NCBI RefSeq assembly: GCF_000143535.2
Contig: NC_037320.1
Span: 248,001 to 312,000, forward strand
Direction: 5' to 3'
Source of the DNA: Botrytis cinerea B05.10
Lineage: Eukaryota; Ascomycota; Leotiomycetes; Helotiales; Sclerotiniaceae
Length of the DNA: 64,000 nucleotides
Part shown: positions 38,876 through 51,209 of the stretch, in pieces
How the letters are laid out: every line of letters begins with the position of its first letter
How positions within the stretch are numbered: position 1 is the stretch's first letter
Notes under the pieces: generated by a model
What the model was told of the DNA's origin: nothing
The model's input: the letters and a program-made list of their open reading frames with translations, nothing else
The model's database searches: none
Program-made: the position numbers and the translations under genes

Positions 38876-39553
38876 TTTGTGTGAGGGGTTGTGAATGATT
38901 GAGAGTGTTTTTTCTGTCTCTTCTGTCTGGTAACGTTCTCTTGTGATATTAGAGAATAAATGAAGTGGCCGTATGATAGATCACGATCTTGAATTCTTCA
39001 TGAAGAGCACTTCTTATGTGTTAAGTGTGGCGGTGGCTGTGCACTGTGGCACGGAAATCATTATGTAATAACGAATTATATTTTCATTCCACGTGCTTCT
39101 TTTCGAGTGAAATAGACAGTCTCGCCCTCCATGAGTCCCCGATTTCCCCCGCTGAAATCATATGATGGTGCATTAGTTTACTTCATTTGATCTTGTTGCC
39201 TATAGCCATCAGATTTATGTTGAATAAAACTCATACACGTACCGATCGCAGGCAAAAGATGAGGAAAGCCATCGTGGTTTATATCCTGCAAGAGGAATTT
39301 TTATTATATGTACCCAAGCTTCTACCATGGACAGCCATATAACGCTAAAAACACGATACTATATGTACAAATGGATGTCAATCATCGTGCTATCATTCTT
39401 GCTCTCACCCTGATATTAGCCTGAAGTGTTATCTTTGCGTATCTTTCCCTTCCCTCCATTCGATGCTGAGTAGTAACCTCTCCACCATGTACATGATTGA
39501 CTTGACTCATCCTGCCCAGGCCTGTTTAGTGTTTGCTCGTCGTGCAGTTCTTG

Positions 39554-40250
39554 TCACCCTGATTTGGAAGTGGCATAGCTGAGGCGTCCCCCATCTCGTG
39601 GTAAATCTTCAAGAGCTTCTTGTAGAAGTAACTTCGCCTTGATGTCACTCTCAGGACCAGAGATCAGGCTAAATGTCAGCCGATGCTGTGGAGACAGTGA
39701 GTGGTATCTCTTTTTCTGGAGCGTGAGGGTCTCTTCGATATTGTAACCTTTTCGCACAGCCTTCAGTATTGAATTCCCCCTTTTTTTAGTCCACCTAATC
39801 GAGCTGATACAATCCGGCTGTCAAAATCGGGATATCCTTTGCCTACAATATAACATAAAAATGTTGAATAATATTGAGATCGATTCCGTACCGTCGAATA
39901 TACAAGATACCGCCGTCAAACTATGGCGGATCTCTTCGGGTGTGCGAATCCAATACAGAATCCGATACTGTCGATACAAGATGTGAACACAATAAGCTGC
40001 AAGCGAGAAATATAGACCTGGAATTGTACTCTTCCTCGCATGATATGGGAAGCCTCAGAAAACACATGTAAAACCGACTCATTACCGCTTGGTTAGACAG
40101 TAGAGCGGGGTGGCAGAATCCAGTTTCCTTCCCAATAGGATCTGTGCAGTAGGTTCTCAACAGTGGCAATACGCCTTGGCATGAATATTTCATTATGAGA
40201 TTCGCTTTCGAGGATTTCACGTCAGCCCATTTCGTGGTCACACTTGGAGA
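39554..40250 (-). pseudogene. Possible frameshifted gene remnant
   Basis: On the minus strand three stretches look protein-coding but are not in one frame. The upstream part (about 40,250-40,086) translates with TTKWADVKSSKANLIMKY and ends at a GTAATG donor-like site. After a TTATATTGTAG acceptor-like site at 39,843, one frame reads GYPDFDSRIVSARLGGLKK up to a run of seven A and five G (39,787-39,776). Past that run the coding-like sequence continues in a different frame (KAVRKGYNIEETLTLQKK to the stop at 39,554). A homopolymer indel would explain the switch. I do not recognise the family, and the two putative exons are not phase-compatible as read. Confidence 0.25.
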
Positions 40251-40400
40251 GACTTATCTAATAGTATCTCTTGAGGCGAAGTTATGATGTATTAGGTATT
40301 GTGGAAGAAAGAGATTTCTGGTTGATTGTGACGGAACTTGTTGTATTCTGACTTTTCCAGAATTATTAAGTGCGGTTTAATAATGAGCCAAATAGAAAAG

Positions 40401-40528
<128 letters not shown>

Positions 40529-42416
40529 AGGCTTATCACAAGTTTGATGAGATTACTCCGGAGTATAGAAAGTGAGGTGATAGCATACCCTCCTATCTAC
40601 AAAGTTCTAATTCTCTGGTGTAACAGCTCATTATATCGTCTATGCCACTGCAAACAAAGAGCGCTGTGCAACAGCAAGTCTAGAAAATAGTCCTAAACCC
40701 TAAATATTGCAGCTAATTGCCAAAAGTAGGAGCCAAATTTTATCTGGGCATGGATTGGTAACTTGATGTAGTCTCCAGATTACTGATATCTAATTTTAGA
40801 CTTAAAGCCTACGAGGAGCCGACTTACTGATCATTGGCATCGTTGTATCGAGGATGATAAAGGGTATTGGGAAGTCATGACCATGACTGAGATTTATACA
40901 TTTGGAACCCGATAAAAAGAAAATATTATTCCTTGGCCAGTAGCTTTTCCTGCATATTGAAAAGTGCCTTGCCGTGAGGTTGCATTTCTAAATTCCTCGT
41001 CGTTGAGCTTAAGGGCTGCCTTCCGTTCGATTTGTGACGGATGACGTTTGCGTGTTTGTAGCCTGTAGAAAATATCCTAGGTTTCTATGACCTATTTTAT
41101 TCTAATCGCATGAGGTCTAGCTTTAGTCGTGTAACCCTTTGAACGCATTCTATGTATCGATTTACATGGCCAAAGCTAGGTAGGTGTAGAAATACGAATC
41201 AGATCATTCGATCATGAGATCTGAATTTGCTGGTCAGGTAGAGCGCATAGCCACTGAGAGGTGACTAGTGGATGGAAAGGGGCAATGTTACAGCTGGCAG
41301 ATTGCAATCAACAAAGAGGACCGAGAACCTTCGTAGTTATTGGGTTAGGGAGTTGAGCGTGTCTGAAAATCTCAAAGGTTTACGATATATCGTAGGGAGA
41401 AGGTGGTCAAATGAAAACCAGCTATCAGAAACCGTTTTTCTTGAGAGATATACCACGCACTGCATAGATGGCTGGAAAAGAGTCTCATCCCGTCCTTGGT
41501 ATCCCAGGATGAGAGACCACAAGGATAAATGTATGCATACGAACAGCCCTGATACAACAAGAACTGCCATAACTACAAGCCTTAACCACTCTCTGTTAGT
41601 AGAACTGCTAAAGTGTATACTCAATGACTGTTTGCCGACTTGATAATTCTCTGATATCGGGATGGTGTTTATTCCCCAATGGAAATGATAGAGAGACCCA
41701 CCTATCAGCTAGCTGTTAAATCTCCCCTTTCCATCTCCAGACCAAAAAAAAAAAAGCGCAATATATTCATACCGATTCTGGCATATCACATCCATCAGCC
41801 CATATCTGGTATGCATGGTCTTCCTACACCTCCTCAGCATTCTCTATATAATTTTCTTGAAGCATTTTGACTTCTTACTATATTTTCCTGCCAACTCCTC
41901 GAATGCCAAACATGTCATAAGAAATTGCCACACTTGAACCTCGCCCAATGACCACACCCTTCACATATTATCAGATCCTGCACTGCACTGCACTGCTCCC
42001 CTCAATCATCATATAATCACAATTGATAAAAATATAAGAGACAGACTCGTTCTACCCCAACCGAAGAGCACGCTTTCTATTCGCATCTAGTCTTGACAAT
42101 ACACCAGAACATCACAATAGAAAAGAGCATTTCTAGCCATACTGGCATCACACCCCTCCGAGAAACATACTAAACCCCGACCTTTCTTCAACCAACCGCA
42201 AAGAACTGGGAGGAAATCACACTTACAAATTGCAGAGAAATTCGTCCGGTTCTTGACCATCACTTGATATTACCAGCATGGCAAAGATGGCTTCCAACGA
42301 CGGTTCAGTGACAATCTAAGAACCTGTACTACCATGTCTCTCCCCTGTCTCTTACACTTTGTGACACTACTGTCCGCAGTACCTGTGTCTACTTAAGCTC
42401 TCCCAATACGATTGCA

Positions 42417-42617
42417 ATGACCAATGACATAATTGACGAACTACACATTCCCCAGTTTGTACTCATAGTTCACCAACTTCCAAGTGAGCAAAGTGAGCAG
42501 GACGAATCACAAGCGAGGCAAGAGATGCAAGAAATCACAACGGCATCCCAAGCACGAGATAAAATCATCATGACTATCAACTATTTATCTGGTCTCATCT
42601 TTAGCTTCTTAAACTAG
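42417..42617 (+). CDS. Possible small ORF, 66 aa, unassigned
   Basis: An ATG-initiated frame of 66 codons preceded by a pyrimidine-rich leader. The middle is Gln/Glu/Ser-rich and hydrophilic (SEQSEQDESQARQEMQE), and the C-terminus is hydrophobic (MTINYLSGLIFSFLN), somewhat like a tail anchor. No family is recognised and neighbouring sequence is non-coding; it may equally be chance. Confidence 0.18.
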   Translation: MTNDIIDELHIPQFVLIVHQLPSEQSEQDESQARQEMQEITTASQARDKIIMTINYLSGLIFSFLN

Positions 42618-43037
42618 GTACAACCATACCATTTCATTCCTATAGCAAATATACTCTCTCATTCCTTGCAGTTCTTGTATCTGTTCCCTCCACTTCAAAC
42701 CCCCTCCGAACACCCGACCACAATACTCTCCAGTAGCCACCACCCAAATTATGACTCACAATCAACCATTCCACCAAATCAGAGTAAACCACCCACATGC
42801 AAAAGCAAATGCATTCTTCTCACACTCGCTCATCACAAAGGTAATAAACAATTAAGCAAGCAATCGCATGCGCTCGAATCCGCCAATATATGTATGTGAG
42901 TTGATTTGCAAACACAAGCCATATGATAATCATAAAAGCCAAACCATCTACTGTATCATCCATCCATGGCCGCGACGATAAAAAGCACCTGAACGCCCCT
43001 CCGTCCACCCCTCAGTCTTTTCGTTCAAAGAGTCATG

Positions 43038-44133
43038 CTACGAAAAAATCTCTCCGTTGGCTTCCACGCTCATAGGGCTACCTCCGTTATTCGCCACCGC
43101 TCTTACATTCCTCCTCCGTGGCTTGAGTCTAGCACTCGCACTGGCGCTACCAGGTGCAACATCAATACCCTCATCACTATCCTCGGCATGCTCTAGCGCA
43201 TATGCGGTCGCTTCATCCAACTCTCTAACCTCTTCTGGTCGTTTTCTCAACCAGCCCATTCGAGGACCACTTCGCGCTCTCTCCGAGACCTTGAAGCCAT
43301 AAATTTTAGGTTCATAGACTTTGCCCTTGCCGAGACCAGGTGCAAGATTTGATGCATTCATGCCGTTGATCTTTTCCTTTTCTTCATCGTTGGAATGTTG
43401 TAAACCTCTGCCTCCATGCCCACTTAATGCTTCTAATCCCTTCTTGCTAATATCGTAATCGGGGAATGTGAGGAGAAAGAGCGCCCCAAAAGTTCGTCCA
43501 AAGTAGGCACCATCGACCGTTTGGAACCGAGAATTTGGAGGAACGTATACATCGAGACAGGAGGGACAGAATAATTTGACGGTATCCTCGCCTGGTACAT
43601 CAGATAATCCTACGGGTAAAGTGCGGACTTGTTCGCAGTGTGTTCGTGGACATACACCAAAATGGGCAAGGTCGTACTTCTCGGACATTTGTTGTATACC
43701 AGCTCGAGAACAGATAAATCGCTGATGGATAAGACCATAAAGCGTTTCTGCGGAGGATTCTATAATCGACAGATCGCTTGCCATTCGTTGATGTCTTCTT
43801 TCGGCTGCAGCTTTACGTCCTGATCGATCCTCGCCCTCAATAGATGCGTCCTCATCCTCATCCTCATCCTCGTCATCTTCATCCTCATCTTCTTCTGGCT
43901 CGACATCTAAAATCATCTAAAAGTAGTTTCACGTTAGCATGTTGTTAAAACACATGAGTCATGTATTGCATTACCTCGAGTGCTTCCTTATACATAGCTA
44001 CTTGTGTTTGCAAACCTGTCAAATTGAAGTCATCTTCTATGAATTCCTCCGATATCTCTGCAAAGTATTCATGTCCCAATAATGCGCAGAAAGAAGAGAT
44101 CCAGGATTCTGGAGTGCCAGAGGAGGAAGACAT
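43038..44133 (-). CDS. ckb1: Casein kinase II regulatory (beta) subunit
   Basis: Two exons, 44133-43975 and 43916-43038, with a 58-bp GTAATG...TTTTAG intron in phase 0, give 345 aa. It opens MSSSSGTPESWISSFCALLG with the family N-terminus (HEYFAEISEEFIEDDFNLTG). An acidic Asp/Glu tract of about 20 residues then interrupts the helical domain. The SAETLYGLIHQRFICSRAG segment and the zinc ribbon follow, with Cys142, Cys147, Cys170 and Cys173 (CPRTHC...CPSC). After the core there is an approximately 120-aa variable tail. CK2 beta forms the dimeric scaffold of the CK2 holoenzyme and directs substrate choice in nucleus and cytoplasm. The acidic insertion resembles budding-yeast Ckb1 rather than Ckb2, hence the symbol, but paralogue assignment is uncertain. 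Confidence 0.94.
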
Positions 44134-45135
44134 CTTGTGGGGGTAGCTGGGTAACCTCGAATAAGTTAGGTTCAAGTTGCAAACCCAACCTGATGTTGCG
44201 TGTTTCTTGATAAACCGTGGCAAATAGTATCAAGATTGACACAGCAGGCTTGCCAGTTGAGTGAAACTGAAAAATATGTGACGCGAAGCCTATGATCGCT
44301 CCAATATACCAAAGCTCGAATGCTGCGTTGGAATGGCACTCTCTATACCGCACTCAAATGTATCGCACTTCCTATGTTGATCCAGAGAACAGTCGTGTAT
44401 ACTGACAAAGAGACTATCCAGTAGGAGGTATCAACGTGGAGCTGTGGGTGTATGAGTTGCAGATTACTTGGTACTTTAATTAGATATCCCACTCGAGAGT
44501 ATTCGCTGTATTGCGCTGGTCCGTCTTTGCGCACGGTATGTTGAACTGGTTTGATAGGGGGTAAATGCTATGTATTCTGATGATAGAATTTCTTCAAATT
44601 ACTTTCGATCACAATTTGAAGATTCGTTGTTTGATGTGGTTGCGAGGGAAGGTCCTTTCAGCTTGTATCTTCCAAAGTGGAATTTAACTTTCGACCGCTG
44701 TTGACCTTTTTATCAAAAGCCTCGTCTTCGAGATTAAACTTCCACTTCAGGCATCAACAACCCCGCTAGGCAATAATTTCTGAGCGTTTCCAAGCCGAGG
44801 TCACCCCGATCACGTGATTCGATTTGAACATGATGTGCATCTGAGAACATTCTTTGGAGGGCATTCTCTTCCTTAGGAGCTTTTTGATCTGATTTCAATC
44901 ACTTCAATAGGTAGCTAATCATTACAAGTTTGGATTATAGTAGTCTGATTGTATCTAGATATAATTTTGCGTATTTGAACGTTAAAAACTATTTTTATAT
45001 GGAGTCTTCATATTCCCAAACTCCATCCTTTCATGCCACTTTTGCAACGCTAGAACTCCAAGACAATGCTTTAAAGGCTTCGTACTCACAATTTTCAACG
45101 ATACGGCATTTCAATTAGGGTGTAGTTATTATAGC
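44134..45135. other. Intergenic region between CK2 beta and Zn2Cys6 genes
   Basis: About 1 kb containing the CK2 beta promoter and the 3' flank of the minus-strand transcription factor. No supportable gene; frames are short and antisense to each other. Confidence 0.5.
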
Positions 45136-47939
45136 TCACCAAGCGATAATGGATTCTCTTTCCTCTCTTGTACCATCTTTGCTCTGTAAGGATCTCTTAC
45201 ACTTAACCATAATATAACGATCCGGCATATGAAAATCCACAACTACCAATTGAAAGCGTTTATCCTCTGGTACCATCCAGACTCTTTCTTGTCGAGGCAT
45301 TGAAAAGTGTTCTCTGATGGGTGGTGTACGAGCTTGGGTGTATGGCGAAGGAATTCGCGGTACTGGACTTTGCCTTTGTGATAAATAGGGTGCAAAGTTT
45401 TCCTGGATCAAATCTCTATCCCTAGTTGTTTCGCCATTGATCCAGTACCCTGGCGATAGAACATCCTCGTACAATTGTACTGGTTCCCCACATTGGGAAT
45501 TCTGGTTGCGGTGGTCTGGCTGTGTGTTGGGAGATTCGAGTATTCCGGACACATCCAATCCATCTTCTTCGCAGCTCATTATCCACCGGCCTATTCTAGC
45601 ACTTAATACACCATCCCACATTCCCTCCTGCCTTGGACTTCTGAAAAGCAGATCAATTGCTTTTCTTCTGATGTTTGGCTCCCTACATTTGGTGGCTACT
45701 ACGTGTAAGGGTGGAACAATTCCAATATCAAAGCTGAATCGTGACGAATTGATAGCAGAGGGATTTTCCTCACATATCGTAACGAGCTTTTCCGCAGCTC
45801 GGACTATGTATCGAAATTCATTAAGAAAAGAGTCATAAATCATTTCTGAGGTAGACGTCACAGCCGAGAGTGTTATGGCTGTGGCTTTGAGATGTGTGAT
45901 AAGGACAATAGCAGCTTGATTAAGCACCTTTCCCTCAGGGGATATAGACAAGCTCAATATAGGTTGGAAGGCTTGCTCGAATTCATCTAGTCCGGTGACA
46001 TAATCTGTATATTGGCGTGCTATTTCGCTAGGGGTGTCACTTTTGGCACTAGCAAATTTCCTGTCGAAAAGCGTTCTTCGATAGTATTGAAGTGTCCGGT
46101 CCATTAAAAAGTCCCAACAATGCTGAGCTTCAGAAAAGCTTGTGAACACTTTTGGAATGGGGATGTGATGTGCAGAATGAATGTCCCAAAGTAGAGGAGG
46201 AATACCCGGTGTCATACCGAAGAATACTACAATAAAAAGATAGTTAGCATATGACAAAGTACATAAGAGAAACTGAAATCTAGAAAAATATTAGGAAAGC
46301 GAAGCACACTTACACCCTTGACCATCCAGGCGGACGAATGCCTGTATGATATTCTCCTCTAGCGTAAAGTCATTGCTTAAAATAGGAGGAGTAGGACTTC
46401 TTGATTGAAGAGGTCGCTTTCGAGGATTCATGAGCGCAGGTGGGGACTGCGAAGATCTATAGGTAGTAGGCGGTGGTGTATTGCCCATCGAAGGGGGAGT
46501 ATGAAGTGACTCTGGAGTACGGATACTGGAAATGGAATGATCGGATGCCGGCCTTCTGCCAGTGATTGCAATTGGCATCGCAATGTTGGGCTTTTGTTGT
46601 TCGTTCGGGGATATATATTCACCAGGGGTATGGTACGCACTGGGATAATCTTGAACCGGTGTACCTGATAATGAGCGTTGCTGCTCCAATGTTAGGTTTG
46701 ACTTGTAATGTGATGGAATGGTCATGGCATCAAGTCGTGGACTATAATCCCTCTGTGGTGGCGTAGGTGTCCTATCTATCGTGGGGGTATGCGCAGATTC
46801 AAGTGGCGGCTTTTCAGTTTCCAGATACTCTTCGATATGTGATGAGATAGTTGCTGATTTGGAGGAACTATCCATACCTGGCCGACTGTGAACTTTAGCT
46901 ATTACTTTATCAGTTTGGAGGTTCGTATTGAACCCCGCTGAGATCCGCCGCGGAATCCAAGGTTTCGATCCAGGCTTTCCAGCATAATAACTCCTCAATA
47001 GCTTCAAGCCTCCATAAGTTTGCTGCACCGACGAAGCATAGCTCCCTTGGATGGTTTCAAAGCAAACAAAAAGCAAACATGCCATAAGGGCTGTTCTCAA
47101 CTGAGGACCATTGGAGCTAGATATGTATTGGTTCAAGGCTTGAATGGCCTTGAGATGTTGTAGGACGGCAAACTCCAGATGTTTTTTGTTTATATCTTGG
47201 ATGACGTTAACTTTCAAATGTGGTCCAGGTGCTTCTTCAATGGCTTTGTTAAGAGCTGCAATAGCGATTACTGCATGCCGAATTGGAGTGACATTGTGAC
47301 TCTCTCGAAGGATAATGTGATTCCAAAAGGAGGAATCAAAGAAACCAGGCAATTGATACGCCGTTCGATCACAGAAATATTGGAAGTACCGGCCTTCCTG
47401 CTCTGTTGCTGCAAGAGAGATACTAGGGGTATAAATATCTGCTGTTGGAATTCTAGGCTGGATTGGCATCATGTTTCCTCGTGATCGCACCTCGTGAGCG
47501 TATCCATCGCATGTTCGTCCGAACTTTTGACATCGAAGACATTGTGGTTTCGTTTCTGTTGATCATTCGGATGGATTAGACGTATACTATGCAAATTGCT
47601 AGTAGCTTAGAAGAAGAAAAAAATTAAGATGCTGCTCAATTCTGGTACCTTGGAGGAAATTATGAAAGGTGCATTGCATTTATGAGTTGCGACACAACTT
47701 ACCGTCACATTTAACACGACGAGCCCTGGAATAATAATGTCAGATATCTGCGAATTTATGGCCAAGAAGTGGAAATGTAGAACAGAAAATACTCACTTGC
47801 ATGTAATGCAGCCCGACTTGACTTTAGGTTTGCTTGCTCTGGCTCTTTTGGATGGCCGTGATCCGTCATCCCAAGCCAATTGTCGTTCAAAGCCGTCGGG
47901 GTTGGTATCCATGAATGAGATATTAGAGTTCCGTTTCAT
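45136..47939 (-). CDS. Zn2Cys6 fungal transcription factor
   Basis: Four exons, 47939-47797, 47725-47703, 47555-46314 and 46226-45136, all with GT-AG junctions, give 832 aa. The zinc cluster is assembled across three exons: Cys44-x2-Cys47-x6-Cys54-x6-Cys61-x2-Cys64-x6-Cys71 (GCITCKARRVKCDETKPQC). The second exon is only 23 bp. A central region resembles the fungal-specific factor domain (FFDSSFWNHIILRESHNVTP, AVIAIAALNKA). A Pro/Ser/Thr-rich linker at about 275-470 follows, then a helical C-terminal half. It is expected to bind DNA as a dimer; the regulated pathway is not evident. The frame extends upstream only to a GTG, so Met at 47939 is chosen, with Met at 47912 the alternative. Confidence 0.9.
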
Positions 47940-50414
47940 TGAAACCGGCAAAACCGAAGATCTAGAAAGCGCCGTCACAACGCAAAAACCAGTCGGGCGT
48001 GATGTGTCTGATGGGATGTCTAATTGGATGTAGGCGAGAAAGTGACATTGGATTTGAGCACTGAACACACATGGAATAATTCTGGATGTTTCTTGTCGTA
48101 GCCTCTCTATCTTCCATGACGATATTCATGAATGAATATAAGGAAGAAACGATGTCGATGACGGGCTGTTGGGGTCCTAATTTGATGCATCCGAAGAGTC
48201 GCTAGTTCGTCGGGCCCACCGATAATCTAGTGCAGAACTGACCACTGAAGAGCAAGATCGAAAGCCCTGTAATGATCGTTAGCAGACCCGAATTTCAGGC
48301 CGAGCATAGACCACAACGTGGAAAATGCAAACAAGCCCCGCGCTCCAGACTGCCGAACGTCACCCTACAGATGCACGATCCGGGCGGAGCAATGCTTTCT
48401 GTGGCTGGGCGAAGTAGTTCTCACGCTTTTGCAAGGCTTCTATGGCACAGAGGGAGAGCTCATCATCAGCCCTGTGGGATAGTAATCGTCTTCTGTGGCT
48501 TTGAAAGCTACTAAGGCAGTCACAAAGGAGGCACATGTGTAACATTCATGGGGTCTGGAATCACGCAGCTTATCTCGAACGAAGCATCGAAGAACCAACC
48601 TGGGACTTGTGCCGGCCATCATAACTGGTTTATGGGTTTCATAACATCGCCAATATTGGGAATGAGCTTCCCCGCTCGACCATACCCTGTTACTAGCAAA
48701 TAAACGTACTGATATCGAAATCGAGCACGCTCTGATTGGCCCTGTATACGGCATCGCACGATTATTCGTGGAAAAGGGGTGCCCCGGCAATTTAATCACC
48801 CTATCATGCTTCGCACCTGCCCTTGTTAGATCCGAAGAATAGTTGCCAAAGTTGAGCCGCAGGGTGATTGTCATGATACTGTAATAACGCTCGATATCAT
48901 GCTGATGTCTGAGAGTTCGTTTACCTTCCAATCCAAAGCGTCCATACCCGATGGTGATATTTCTGAAAAGTTAAATCGAAACCACTTTTTGCGTAAAGTT
49001 GCCAATCATAGCGCTGACATCAGATTTATTGTACATGAATGTGCGGTGATACCTATGCCCGATGCTGTGCAAGCCTCTTGATCGGTATAAATCAGCCACA
49101 AGCGGGTGACCACCATCACATATAAGGACTCAAGGCCGAAGTTTCAAAAGCCAGGGATAGCGATTGGTAAGGCTGATGATATCTCGGGGGTGATCGAAAG
49201 TTTCGAGAGAGAAAATGGCTCCTATTGGCAGATATGACGGAAACGGCTTCCAGAATTGTGTCAGACCTCCGCGTTTCATCACCACATTTTACCCCAAGGA
49301 GAGGTATTGAAATTTGAAAATGGGATGCCTATGAATCCTCCATGCACGTCGTTCTGAAATCCGACATTCATTGCCCAAGAACGAAGAAAACCGGGTAAGC
49401 TGTAAGGATATCTTGAATCAAAATAGTATAGTACACCTCTTCAAGAGACATCGAAAACCTTGATTATCATGCGTTTCGACTGAAGGATAGGAACTCCCAA
49501 CTTTGCAGTGCAATTTCAATTAACAATTGGAACTATCGAAGACCCACGTCAATGCAAATGGCGAATCGGGGACCAGCCAGCACGGGCTCAGCCGTTGTAT
49601 GGTATGTCCAAGCCCTTGATCATCAATATAGCTATGTGGAGTCGTGGTTCCATTCAAGTCAACAACGAACAGGCCTTGAAATGTCACATTCATTGATAAG
49701 GTACCAATGCTTCAGGATTGCAGGAAGACAAAATCGTCCGGCTACAGTTTCCTCAAGGCAACGTTCTCAAACCTTTGGAGAGACGACGAATGCCGGGATC
49801 GTTTGCAGATTCATGGCAAGTCTTTCCCCCCCCCAGAAAGATGTTAGATCGAGTAATTGAGGAACACTCTTCTCCTGAATACAGAATGCCAGTAGTATCA
49901 CGAGGGATACGCGCAAGTAGCAAGGTTAGTTTCAAGGCTTGAGCAGTATATACATCGTCCCGAGAAGGTTCTGACGCAGATGTGACGAAGACAAGTGTCT
50001 CGTTCCCGAAAAGCGGAAATGCTTTGTTTAAGAATCTCCGGATATGTAAGCAGAGGTCAATTGATACTTTTGAGAAGCCAAATTGACTTGCAAATTCTAG
50101 TGTTGGCAATCTCAGACCATGAATGATGCGAGGGAGCAGAGAGTGAAGAATCTTTCCAATGATTGGTGATTGATTACCTAACTCTTCTACCGGCTGACAT
50201 ATCATAATTGGTCACCAAACTTGCACCATTTTTGTGGGACCACTGCCCCTCCATTAAAGGTATATAATTATAGCCTCATCGTCTGTCTAGTCTGATTTTG
50301 AAGAAGTATATCCTCTGCATTTACCAGCAATTCAATAATCTTTTCACACGTTGTCTTTAGAGAACAACAGTTTATCAAATTCTACACTCAAACCGTCACA
50401 AAAAGCTCGTAATC
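47940..50414. other. Intergenic region between divergent TF and dioxygenase genes
   Basis: About 2.5 kb with no recognisable gene. The largest frames (163 codons at 48,440-48,931 and 150 codons at 49,753-50,205, both minus) have no known domain and overlap antisense frames. A run of C residues lies near 49,828. The final 150 bp before 50,415 is A/T- and C-rich and leader-like. Confidence 0.5.
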
Positions 50415-51083
50415 ATGGCTGACCCCTCTCTCTACACCTATCCTTCACCTCTTCAAGGCTACGAGAACTTAGCTCCTCTTGGAACTGAGGTATCACCTGA
50501 TGGAAAAAGCCTTCTAAATCCGGAGACTGGAATCAAGAGCAAGAGCTATGAGAAGTTCACAGAGCCTTTGGATAGTGGAATACGGGGTGCGTTGTAGGTT
50601 TTCGCTAGTGACCATGCGCATTAGAAACAAAGGCTAAGAGAATCTAGTGATGTACATATCTATCATTTCCAGAAGAATAAAGAGCAAGCCAAGTTTGCTA
50701 GAGAATTATGGGAGAGGATTAGAAGAGAATGTAGGATTCCGTTTCTATAGTCAGTCCTATAAATTGTTGCGTTCGTACTGACTGGGGATATAGTTCCGGA
50801 GCTTCGCATCTACAGATTCTGGGAAGAACCAATTGGACCTCATCCTGTTGCCATGTTCGAAGTGAACCTCTTCACCCCGGAACAATTTGGCGCTTTCATA
50901 CCTTGGCTAGTGATTAACAGAGGTCCGTTGAGCGCATTAGTCCATCCCAACACAGTTGATGAGAAAGGAGAGTTATTGGATGAAGAGAGAGACCATACGC
51001 AGAGAGCGATTTGGATGGGAGAACAACTTCCACTAGATTTGAGTTTGTTTAAGAGGTTGAAGCAGCAGAAAGCTGCACAATAG
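50415..51083 (+). CDS. DOPA 4,5-dioxygenase family protein
   Basis: Three exons, 50415-50590, 50648-50730 and 50794-51083, give 182 aa. The first intron uses a less usual GTTGTA donor, chosen because it alone restores the conserved DVHIYHFQ strand in frame; the GTGCGT donor two bases upstream fails. Family features: His62 and His65 (DVHIYH), FARELWERIRREFPELRIYR, His103 (IGPHPVAMFEVN), the QFGAFIPWLVINRGPLS block, His137 (LVHPNT) and His154 (DHTQRAIWMG). Members are small cytosolic non-haem iron enzymes related to fungal DOPA ring-cleaving dioxygenase; many have no proven substrate. The stop is 127 bp from the convergent JmjC gene. Confidence 0.88.
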
Positions 51084-51209
51084 AAAAATGTTGTTGATCA
51101 GAGGTAATGGATAACGGGGAAACCCTGTGCAAATGAAGGTTAATGTGCAAAAGGGAAATGCAAAAAGCATTAGTGACAGAAAGGAAAATGTATTTGGATA
51201 TTATGTACT

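Noticed and set aside
48440..48931. 163-codon minus-strand frame
   Set aside because: No domain, overlapped by frames on both strands, lies in the promoter side of the Zn2Cys6 gene.
49753..50205. 150-codon minus-strand frame with a true ATG
   Set aside because: No recognisable family, overlapped by plus-strand frames, next to a C-homopolymer; may be real but I cannot support it.
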